Assembly (NCBI GenBank): GCA_025267735.1
Contig: CM046293.1
Span: 13,974,560-14,038,559 of the forward strand
Length of the DNA stretch: 64,000 bases
Direction: 5' to 3'
Source: Mactra quadrangularis
Taxonomy: Eukaryota > Mollusca > Bivalvia > Venerida > Mactridae
Numbering within the stretch: the first letter of the stretch is position 1; every line of letters begins with the position of its first letter. Under the pieces are notes generated by a model, which saw only the letters and a list, made by a program, of their open reading frames with translations, made no database searches and was not told where the DNA came from. Shown here one piece after another: positions 56,801 through 64,000 of this stretch. A program made the translations under genes and the position numbers.

Positions 56801-59800
56801 ATCATGCTTCAAATAATAATTATTCAACTGTATTCTGTAATGGTAGATTTAAAAAACCTAGTTAGAAATTAAAAACATTTCAAAGCAAATTTGATAACAC
56901 TTGGCCAAGAAATTCAAATCCTGATATACAATGTATGGGAGTAAAGAAAGCAAATCATTCAAATCTAAATAAAGATATAGTTTACATTTTACAATCTTAC
57001 CTAAGTTATCCGTTACAACAGCCATATTAACCCAAGCTTGAGAATGTGTAGGTTTTAAATTTGTAGCATTAGTCCAAGCTTCTATAGCCTTATCATGATG
57101 TTTAGCTTCTAAATACTGTAAATAAACAATATACATGTGACTAAATACTGTAAATAAACAAAATACATGTGACTAAATACTGTAATTAAACAAAAATTAA
57201 ACAACTCTTATACAAAAACAACTATCAGTCAGTCTCAAGAAAACAACTTTTTCTACGAAAACAACTTTTATATGAAAACAACAATCAGTCAATCTCACGA
57301 AAACAACTTTTCCTACGAAAACAACTTTTATACGAAAACAACAGTCAGTCAGTCCAATAAAACAACTTTTCTACGAAAACAACTTTTATATGAAAACAAC
57401 AATCAGTCAATCTCACGAAAACAACTTTTCCTACTAAAGCAACAATCAGTCAATCTGGACAGGTGTATTCCCGGGACCCACCTATGTTTTTTAGAGAAAA
57501 TGGAACGATTACATGGACCCACCCCTTAACTTTCTGAATAATGAATATCGCAAAGATTTTTACAAACGTTCAAACTTAGAGGTGTATTCTTTAATAATTT
57601 TTGCGCATCTATTCTTTGTAGGAAATGGACCCACCTTTATTTCTTTATTCATGAATGGATCCTCATAAATAATATATCTGTTAAAAGCAATGACAATGCC
57701 ATTTTCAAAAAGTTAGAATAAAGAAATCGGATGTTTAGTAAATAATAAAGTGCATTTGAAAACAACTCTGTCCAGTGCAAGTGAACAAGTGCACATTGTA
57801 TTTCTATTGAACCATATGTGGGCATTCATAGACCTCTATATGCTATTTATTTGAATTTTATATCTTTTAAATGATCCATTAAACTGGCGTCACACTGTTC
57901 CTAAATTGACACCAGATGGACATACAAATATGGAACTTCGAATTTCGCTTGAAGATGGCCCCAAAATTGTCCCACAATCAATCAGCACCTGAAGCAAGTA
58001 CGATTCCTACAGAAGGTCACGCGATTGCATGTATCTTTCTGAATTTCATGCGATGGCATCCGATCTACTCACAAAGTCACCTCAAAGATGCAGATTTTTA
58101 CAAAGTTGTAACACGCAGGACATGCCAGGGCCACACAATGGTTATACGCCATCGTATTGTAAGTATGATGTGTTAGAATGTAGTCACGAACGTGTCACGT
58201 GACTCCCAGTTCATGGTGCCTGGTTCAACACTTACGTTTATCAATTCAGAAAATTTACAAAGATTTTAAAGGTTTCTTATTCATATATCATAGACAATGG
58301 TCCGCCTCTAAGATACATTATTAGGGTACTTTATTTTGGATTTTTTTTCATAAGTAGTGCGTCACTTTTTCAGTAATAACTAAGCTAATAAATGTTCTTT
58401 TATTTTTCCAAAAATAGATCCCGATACCACGATTTCGGAGATGACAAATATTCGTACACAATTTTCTGTTCCCCATCGTGAATATCCGAGTACTCAGATA
58501 GGTAGGACAGCAATGTCATCAATAAACCATTTTGTGAAGCAAAGTGGCTTGAATTTTATTCTCAGTACACTATGGGGTCGGGAAGCGGCTCGAGAGTGAT
58601 AATTCTAGATTTGTTTTCACATTTGAGCTAAAGGCTCTATACTAAACAGCGCGAGACGGAATACCGAAGAATTTAGACTCCCATTATACCGCAATAACCA
58701 ATACATTTAGAATAATGTATTTTTAATTAATAGAACACTGTAAGAATCAAAATGATGCAGAATATTGGTATACACATATATAATACATGCGCATGTGTAT
58801 TGAATATTCACATAACACATAGCATAATGATAGAATGCTTCATTCAGCTTTCGAAGAAGAATTTCTGAAAGTCTGTTGTGGCGGAGATTTATTTGTAAAG
58901 ATCATGAAACTGACATTACTTATGTGAGAGAAAAACTCTTAACATAAAGTATAGTTAATATACATGTACGTACATTTGCTAGCAACCTCATTATATACGT
59001 GCTGATGATGAGTGTATTTTAAGATTTTGAAAAAAGACACACTTTATTTGAATATTTCAGATTCATAAAGAAAACGGTTTGTCAGCAACTATGACTTGTT
59101 AATTCTATGTTTATAAAACAGGAAAGAAATTATAACTTAAAAGAAAAATAACTTTCAAGCAGTGAACAAAAGCCAGTTTGCGTGATGAAAATTTTGCATT
59201 CGTGACTCCATTGTTCTCAATCCTGTAGATACGATTGTTTTAACCAGAACAAAAACTTCCGTATAGAAACTTTATCTCGCGCAAGATTAAGATCACAAGT
59301 TTGTTTGTAAAGGTGTGTCATTTTAGACGTAACTAGATAAGGGGTGTGACCATTTATTGCAATGTCTTAGTACCTTTCCTCAAAATTTAAAAAATGCCCA
59401 AAATGCCAAAGAATGCACAAAAAAAAATTATTTTAAAGTTGTATTGTTCATGCAGATTACTGGATATAGTTGACAATTTAATACATTATGAAAACAAAAA
59501 GGTTTCACGGGCAATGCTTTAAAATCATTATTTTTCGGAACTTTGTACCAAAACTTGCTCATTCAACGTATTTTATCATATACATTCATAAAATATCAAG
59601 TTTTGCTTGAACAAACGTATAATATTAATTTAACATGTTGTTTTTGAAAAAAAAGTTGTCTTCGCGAAAACAAGTTGTTTTCGCTATCTATCTATACCCA
59701 AAAATTAATACTAACATGGTCGTGAATAAAGTACAGTAAATGGTCTGGTCCGTACGGTATACGTTAAAACCCGTATCCGGTACTTGGACGGCCTTTGACC

Positions 59801-62800
59801 GTTTGACTTCGGTGAATTTCCTGGTCCCTGATGAAGACATATACTTATTACAAAATTGGCTTCAGAATACAAAGGGAAGTAACTCACACACTACTTACAA
59901 GACTTAGAATGCAAAGGGAAGTAACTCTAGCATAACTTACAAGATATAGAACTCGAAGGGAAGTATCTCTAGCATTACTTACAAGATTTCCTAAGTTATA
60001 ATAACAATCAGGATATTTTCTACGATGTTTAATGGCATTAAAATAGCATCTCTCAGCTTCATCTAGTTTCTTTAATGACATTTTAACAATACCTAGATTC
60101 ATCCAGGCTGCAGCAAACTCATCCCTGTAAAATAATCAAAATTATTTGTGTTATTCATATTATAATATTCATAATCTTTATGAATTATTGGTAATACATT
60201 TTGTCCATTATATATTTTATGTCCTTAACTTCATTATGTTGTCTTTCATAAAATATATACATTGTGTTCTTAATTTCATTGTAATGCATTTTAGATAAAT
60301 TAATGCATGTATCTGTTCATTTATTGTCATGTAATTTACAAATCTAGTTTTTTTGTTGTTGTTGTAAACTTTGCACTATTTTTATGACATGTAATGTATA
60401 TGTATATCCTTTCTTAGAAAAAAATGGAAATATAATGTATATACAGTACCCACCAAAAGTTTGGAGACATTTATCACTTTGCAAGCCAACTAGCCTAGGT
60501 TTATTCAAAAAATTGATAACTATTTATTTTTATAAAATGCTTTTTAGGCCACAACAAGTTGATCATATGTTCTATGGATTTTTCTGGGAAAAAAATGGGG
60601 CGAGCGAGCAAAGAAAAAAAAGTAAAAAGTCTTTATTCACTTGCTTTATATAGTGGTTTGACCAAATTTTTATGAGTGAGCGAGGAAATAAAAAAAAATT
60701 TTGTTTGTAAAAACCCTAAAAATTAAGGTGAGAGCGAATCCATAGAACATATGACCAATTTGTTGAGGCCTTAGTTCTGCTTATTTTTTGTTATGGTACT
60801 ATTTGGTAGCTGAGACTACAAAACTAGCTTAAAATCTATGTTATAGAAAAGAATTACATTGAACTTGGTTTTGGAGGCTTAGGGATATCAGATGCTGAAT
60901 CTTATAAATGTGATGCATTCCAGAAATTTGTTTTCATGTCATCATCAACCATATTAAATGTATCAAAAATAATGGTTTCACCGAAAACAATCAATGAAAT
61001 TTATAATATTTTTTAAATTTCCTTTGTCTCCAAACTTTTGGTGGGTACTGTATATATCAATCAAATTCAGATTTTATTTTGAATTTATGTAGGCATCCAA
61101 CAAACTGAGGTAGGCAACAGGAGACTAGATAGCCTGACATTTCAACTCCACTTTGTTCTTTGTATGTTAACCTCATGTATATGTGTTGTATGGCGCCCTG
61201 CTAGCTCAGCTGGTAGCACCCAAGTCTACTGATCGAGGGGTCATGGGTTCGATTCCCGGGCTGGAATACTTTCGTGGAGCTTGGTCATGAAATTATATCT
61301 ACGGCCATTCTCCCTCTTACCAATGATTTTTAGGGAAGTTGTCAGTCACTGACAGTGTATGGGCTTAGTAGTTGGTTAACAGCTAAATCCAGAGATTTAG
61401 CCTTTCCAGGAGGAGTGTGTAGGTTTTCTGCCCGCCATTACATGACCTATACAATCAGTTGCTGCGGCGTTAAACCCAGCAAAAACAAAACAAACAAACA
61501 AATGTATATGTACTGAGTGTATCAAATAAACTTGTAAAACTTGTAAGAAACCCTGTCCAGAGGATAAGTGACCAATTAACAATTAATTAAACAATGTAGT
61601 AAAAGCTACAAACCTGATTTCAACAGCTCTAGCTAATAATCTCTCAGCTTCATCTAATTCATTTTTATCTTTTAATATATTACCTAAATTGTTCATAGCT
61701 TGATCATATAGTGGATTTAATCTGCAACAGAAATATTATATATGTAACAAACACCACCTTGTCATACACGTTTTTGATGTACATTAGGGCTCTACAACGG
61801 TATACGATATATATCGAATACCGGTATTGTAGGTTTGATAGATATATCGGATCGAACGTTTCCGTATCGAAAAAAAAAATCGATCAATGACGGTCATAAA
61901 AATAAAATCAATGGCCTGCAAAACAGTGGATATTTTGTATCCCCAAATCAACATTCTACTACTTCCAATTTAAATGCAAACGTCAAAGACATTTAAATCA
62001 TCAATTAGACAGTGCGTTTAGTGGTATGGAGTTACAGCACTCTAAATAAATGAATAAAACAACACTGCTTTGCTGTTTTATAAAAATTCTATTCATTATA
62101 AAAATATCATATGATATATTGAATATCGATCATTTTGTATCGATACGAATATCGTATCGATCATTCTGACCGATATAGAGCCCTAATGTACATATTATAA
62201 CATAAGATATGGAAAATCTAAAATATTGACCACAATGATTCCATGTAATATTAAGTTTGTAATGAGTATATGTCAATATGATTTGCTTGCCATATATATC
62301 GGTACATGGAAATACTAATTAAAAGTATATCATTATTACTAGACATTAGTATACAGTTTGTTAATTTTTTGATTTATCCAGAATTTTAGGTATATAAAAA
62401 TGTCTAACACACTTTACCAAAACATATAGTACATTTTCTACTTCATGTGAACTAAATTATTTCAACACCAGTCTAAGAATTTAGTGGGTGTCCAGTTGTC
62501 CTAGCAACCACTTAGTTTGGGCAACCAACAATTTCTTTTAGGCAAATTCTGCAAATGAGATATACTGCTTGCTGTTAAAATGATCTGTTCAGACAACCAC
62601 TTTCATATCCTAATTTTGTAGACTGTAACACTATAACTTTGTTATAAAGATGGTACTGTATATAAACCAACTTACTCTATAGCATGTCTATATTTTTCTA
62701 TAGAATATTCTGTATTACCTCTGTCAGCATTTAACTTGGCTATATTATAATGTACCTAGAATATATAGACAGTATGTTAAACAATTATAATGTATGACAT

Positions 62801-63527
62801 GCAATGATATTGATGGTGACAATGATGATGAAGACTATAAAACAACAACAGCAATAATAATAAAATATGAAATTGACCTTGTTTAGCAGTGGACAAAAAA
62901 CAGTGATAATACAAGAAATGTAATGTGGAAACCACATTAAAGCCAGATTTTCATCAAGATCTGACTAAAAATGGCAGAGATATCTGACATATTAAAAACT
63001 TTAACACAAATATTACAAAGGGAGATAATCCATAATAAAGGTATAGTTGTGGTTACTTTCTAATTCTGTTCAACACATAGTATGTTATCATTGTATGAAG
63101 TTTCATAAAGATCTGACAATAAATGGCAGAAATATATGGTAAAGAAAAACTTTAACACAATTGTTAACAACACCAGACAACCTCCAAGGGTTTCGCAAAT
63201 TAAAACCGAATTTTTTCGTTGAAAAATCCGACCAAAAATAAAATTGACGTTATTTAGCAGTGGACAAAAACAGCGATGATAAAACTAATAATTATAATGA
63301 CCTTATCAAACAGTGAACTTATTGAAGCAAAATTTTCATAGGGTAAATCTATGTGTTGATTGCAAGAACAGGAATAATAGAAATACTTCTAACTTTTCAT
63401 AAAATAAATGTACAAATATATTAAATAATAATCAATGAATAAATAGTTACTTTACCTTAGCATTTAAAGGACAAACATTAGCACCAGATGTAAATAAATC
63501 CATCTCATTACGCCATTCACTACTTCT
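53677..63527 (-). CDS. TMTC4: TMTC4, C-terminal TPR part (seven exons; 5' part beyond window)
   Basis: TMTC4 is one of four ER transmembrane O-mannosyltransferases that modify cadherin-type domains; their multi-pass N-terminus is followed by lumenal TPR repeats. Exons, in transcript order: 63527-63456, 62755-62676, 61721-61614, 60124-59983, 57115-57001, 56021-55839, 53816-53677. All are GT-AG and phase-consistent; they give 279 residues plus TGA (53679-53677). Diagnostic TMTC4 phrases are RSSEWRNEMDLF, CPLNAKVHYNIAK, AMNNLGNILKDKNELDEAE, FAAAWMNLGIVKMSLKKLDE, IKHRRKYPDCYYNLGNLY, WTNATNLKPTHSQAWVNM, HQLHFSLGNVYGKLAKFEES and YHANLGVLYHRW. The end (NEGEPNVKENLAML) matches the TMTC4 C-terminus in position. 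Roughly the last 40% of a ~740-residue protein is present. Confidence 0.95.
53907..54057. mobile_element. ~150-bp foldback element (GCACCACTGAGGGC ends)
   Basis: Arms of about 65 bp with several mismatches: GTACGCACCACTGAGGGC and TAACATATAGTGAACC on the left pair with GGTTTACTATATGTTA and GCCCTCAGTGGTGCATAC on the right. In the last TMTC4 intron. Confidence 0.88.
54062..54206. mobile_element. Foldback element (AACAGGGCAAGTGTGCC arms)
   Basis: AGGTTATTAAACAGGGCAAG, GTGTGCCTTAAG and ATATCGGCACACTT on the left are inverted on the right as AAGTGTGCCGATAT, CTTAAGGCACAC and TTGCCCTGTTTCATAACCT. The centre is itself an imperfect hairpin of GGCCCGAGGGC and GCCCGAGGGCC. Confidence 0.9.
54209..54874. 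repeat. Segment bounded by TTATTGCATATGTT inverted repeats
   Basis: TTATTGCATATGTT near 54210 is perfectly inverted as AACATATGCAATAA near 54861. The segment encloses the 195-bp duplication and a further TATCGAT/GGCACACT-rich part related to the preceding hairpin, so the hairpin and this segment may together be one composite element. Confidence 0.6.
54245..54634. repeat. Perfect 195-bp tandem duplication with CRE-like palindrome
   Basis: Units 54245-54439 and 54440-54634 appear identical by eye, so the duplication is very recent or kept identical. Each contains TGACGTTACGTCA (54296-54308 and 54491-54503), a palindrome resembling ATF/CREB sites. Confidence 0.93.
54983..55016. repeat. Near-perfect 34-bp palindrome
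   Basis: CACTAAACAAGTGTT, a four-base centre, then AACACTTGTTTAGTG. It sits between further inverted words (GACGCCATATC and TATGACGTC), close to the foldback cluster. Confidence 0.85.
55017..55838 (-). other. TMTC4 intron with possible tRNA-like SINE
   Basis: About 55384-55460 has CATTCAGTGGTCAGTTCC and AGGTTCTAATCCCATT, which look like worn A and B boxes. The rest is unassigned. Confidence 0.35.
55839..56021 (-). CDS. TMTC4: TMTC4 exon, TPRs
   Basis: Acceptor ATTTTCAG, donor CTGG|GTAAGT. It encodes ERFEDSIVIAKKGLQYLPDD, HQLHFSLGNVYGKLAKFEES and FKKAIQKIPTMAKYHANL. Confidence 0.95.
56050..56124. mobile_element. Small foldback element, TTTAGCGCAAAA family, copy 3
   Basis: GTGTTTAGCGCAAAAATGTT and TTATGACCGTTACATGGTAAAC arms around AATATAAGAAAAG. 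It starts about 30 bp upstream of the TMTC4 exon acceptor. Confidence 0.6.
56515..56695 (-). repeat. SINE family C, reversed copy
   Basis: Shares AAGTCCACTTCCAGGTCC, GATAAAGTTTCTTGCTCA, AGAGCTGGCTATCCAATGAT and GGCCATACCCACTCC with other reversed copies. The tRNA-like head lies at the right end. Intronic in TMTC4. Confidence 0.6.
57001..57115 (-). CDS. TMTC4: TMTC4 exon, TPR
   Basis: Acceptor TTTACAG, donor TTAG|GTAAGA. It encodes YLEAKHHDKAIEAWTNATNL and HSQAWVNMAVVTDNL. Confidence 0.94.
57190..57450. repeat. ~60-bp tandem repeat in TMTC4 intron
   Basis: Units of GAAAACAACTTTTCCTACGA, AAACAACTTTTATA and CAACAATCAGTCAATCTCAC recur about every 59-60 bp (near 57239, 57299 and 57358). It is followed by a non-repetitive segment. 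Confidence 0.88.
57451..59870 (-). other. Long TMTC4 intron segment, unassigned
   Basis: No exon or clear mobile-element boundary was recognised. The frame at 57916-58176 on the plus strand has no motif I know and starts and ends without splice or regulatory context. Confidence 0.4.
59872..59990 (-). repeat. 42-bp tandem repeat of splice donor and intron start
   Basis: On the minus strand CTTGTAAGT occurs with donors at 59982, 59940 and 59898, exactly 42 bp apart. Each is followed by an AGAGTTACTTCCCTT-type block. The exon frame stays open past the second and third donors, so they could add 14 or 28 residues. Confidence 0.93.
59983..60124 (-). CDS. TMTC4: TMTC4 exon, TPR, with tandem alternative donors
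   Basis: Acceptor TTTTACAG, donor CTT|GTAAGT. It encodes DEFAAAWMNLGIVKMSLKKL and the IKHRRKYPDCYYNLGNL end. The donor and the following intron bases are present three times at 42-bp spacing. Confidence 0.95.
60444..61050. mobile_element. Tc1-type MITE (CAGTACCCACCAAAAGTTTG ends) with nested MITE
   Basis: CAGTACCCACCAAAAGTTTG continues to a ~26-bp perfect terminal inverted repeat (GGAGACA). TA lies at 60442-60443 and 61051-61052. The 607 bp contain no transposase but a second element at 60547-60770. In a TMTC4 intron. Confidence 0.92.
60547..60770. mobile_element. Nested MITE, TTA-flanked (PIF/Harbinger-like)
   Basis: GGCCACAACAAGTTGATCAT on the left and ATGACCAATTTGTTGAGGCC on the right are ends of ~35-bp imperfect inverted arms continuing through ATGTTCTATGGATT. 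TTA flanks both ends, as in PIF/Harbinger insertions. Confidence 0.75.
61191..61501 (+). repeat. SINE family A, full copy in TMTC4 intron
   Basis: GCTAGCTCAGCTGGTAGCAC (A box) and GGGTTCGATTCCCGGGCTGG (B box), then the family body and an AAAACAAAACAAACAAACA tail. Antisense to TMTC4. Confidence 0.92.
61614..61721 (-). CDS. TMTC4: TMTC4 exon, TPR
   Basis: Acceptor TGTTGCAG, donor ATCAG|GTTTGT. It encodes LNPLYDQAMNNLGNILKDKN and ELDEAERLLARAVEI. Confidence 0.94.
61785..62185. mobile_element. hAT-type MITE with perfect 8-bp target duplication
   Basis: TAGGGCTCTA and TAGAGCCCTA end a 401-bp element flanked on both sides by ATGTACAT (61777-61784 and 62186-62193). Subterminal ATCGATA-type words are dense. 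No transposase. Confidence 0.93.
62676..62755 (-). CDS. TMTC4: TMTC4 exon, TPR
   Basis: Acceptor TATTCTAG, donor TAGA|GTAAGT. It encodes VHYNIAKLNADRGNTEYSIE then KYRHAIE. Confidence 0.94.
62905..63235 (+). mobile_element. ~300-bp MITE family E, copy 5
   Basis: AGAAATGTAATGTGGAAACC, AAAGATCTGACAATAAATGG and TTGAAAAATCCGACCAAA. It carries an extra partial internal copy of the CATCAAGATCTGAC-AAAATGGCAGA block near 62950-62985. TMTC4 intron. Confidence 0.85.
63456..63527 (-). CDS. TMTC4: TMTC4 exon, first TPR exon in window
   Basis: Acceptor CATTACAG, donor AAG|GTAAAG, 24 codons in phase 0. It encodes RSSEWRNEMDLFTSGANVCP then LNAK, matching the TMTC4 RSSEW...VCPLNAKVHYNI block. Confidence 0.93.
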
Positions 63528-63589
63528 CTGTAATGTATACAATCATAGATTTATTTTGGTTGGTTTAACACAAATTATAGCCATAATGA

Positions 63590-63660
63590 GGGCCAGCTCA
63601 CCTAACCTAGCTTTACCTGAACCCTTGTCTATAACAAATGGTTGAATAGGTGGTCCACAT
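63590..63660 (-). repeat. Fragment of the type II tRNA-headed SINE body
   Basis: GCCAGCTCACCTAACCTAGC and CCCTTGTCTATAACAAATGG resemble the 48775-48830 body. No tRNA-like head is present. Confidence 0.45.
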
Positions 63661-64000
63661 TAAAGGTATTATCACACAAAAGATTTTACTATGGTTGTCA
63701 TTGGTAACAGGGAAAAACATGGTCCAACTGGACTGAATCCAAAAATTTAGTTTTATTTTTCTTCCAATTTTCCTCAGCCAAGCATTGCCATAGTAAATTT
63801 GGGAATCAAATAGTCATAATTTTAGCCAAAAACTTAGAGAGCACTCTAGCCAAGTTATACATTTTTCACACAAAAAGTAAAAAAATATAAGAGTAATTGT
63901 ATTCATAACATATAACACATTGCATTTAAGTGGCAAAAATGTCAACTTTTAGCAAAGCCAGAACTAGTATTGGGTTAAGCTTGAATATAAGAGGGTACAT
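63661..64000 (-). other. TMTC4 intron, nothing recognised
   Basis: Upstream of the exon at 63456-63527 on the minus strand. No further TMTC4 exon was found before the window ends. Confidence 0.45.

Noticed and set aside
57916..58176. 86-codon open frame on the plus strand in a TMTC4 intron
   Set aside because: No recognisable motif or splice context; length is within what chance allows.

Overview
The window is AT-rich animal DNA with GT-AG introns, many short exons, tRNA-headed SINEs and numerous small non-autonomous DNA transposons. Gene content and repeat style (SINE tails rich in ACAAACAAACA, foldback MITEs, TA-flanked Tc1/mariner MITEs, 8-bp-TSD hAT MITEs) suggest a lophotrochozoan, most likely a bivalve mollusc. 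The species cannot be named from sequence alone. No prokaryotic, organellar, rRNA or CRISPR features were seen.

Three protein-coding genes can be supported. (1) An FNDC3-type gene on the minus strand: only its first coding exon (11149-12046) is recognised. Its ATG is at 11974 and a clean GTAAGT donor follows at 11148; the fibronectin domains must lie beyond the window. (2) A 13-coding-exon gene on the plus strand (28815-44032), whose exon phases all agree and give 1488 residues. It is a complete poly(ADP-ribose) glycohydrolase (PARG) fold, split between the catalytic loop and the GNWGCGAFGGD loop by about 1030 residues of Ser/Asn-rich sequence. That insert carries about ten short helices fitting the PKA RII-anchoring consensus, plus RRSS phosphosite clusters. 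Its C-terminal ~85 residues also resemble the C-termini of the vertebrate anchoring protein SPHKAP and its relatives. (3) TMTC4 on the minus strand: the last seven coding exons (63527 down to 53677) encode the C-terminal 279 residues, all TPR repeats; the membrane part lies beyond 64000.

Layout: 1-11148 holds FNDC3 intron or flank with a 35-bp satellite (368-1172) and several tandem or foldback repeats; 11149-12046 the FNDC3 exon; 12047-28747 a repeat-rich interval between the divergent FNDC3 and PARG/anchor genes, with promoter candidates near 22.3 kb and 27.46 kb; 28748-44032 the PARG/anchor gene; 44033-53676 a convergent intergenic interval full of SINEs and MITEs; 53677-63527 TMTC4, whose last intron contains a 1.2-kb island of palindromes and a perfect 195-bp tandem duplication.

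The main candidate for something undescribed is the PARG/anchor composite gene. All PARG ligand-binding and catalytic residues I could check are intact, so one polypeptide may both remove poly(ADP-ribose) and hold many PKA molecules. It also looks like a possible ancestral form of the AKAP11/SPHKAP family. A second theme is in-frame tandem duplication of exon ends with their splice donors: 78-bp units in the PARG/anchor gene and 42-bp units in TMTC4, which could lengthen the proteins by 26 or 14 residues per unit.
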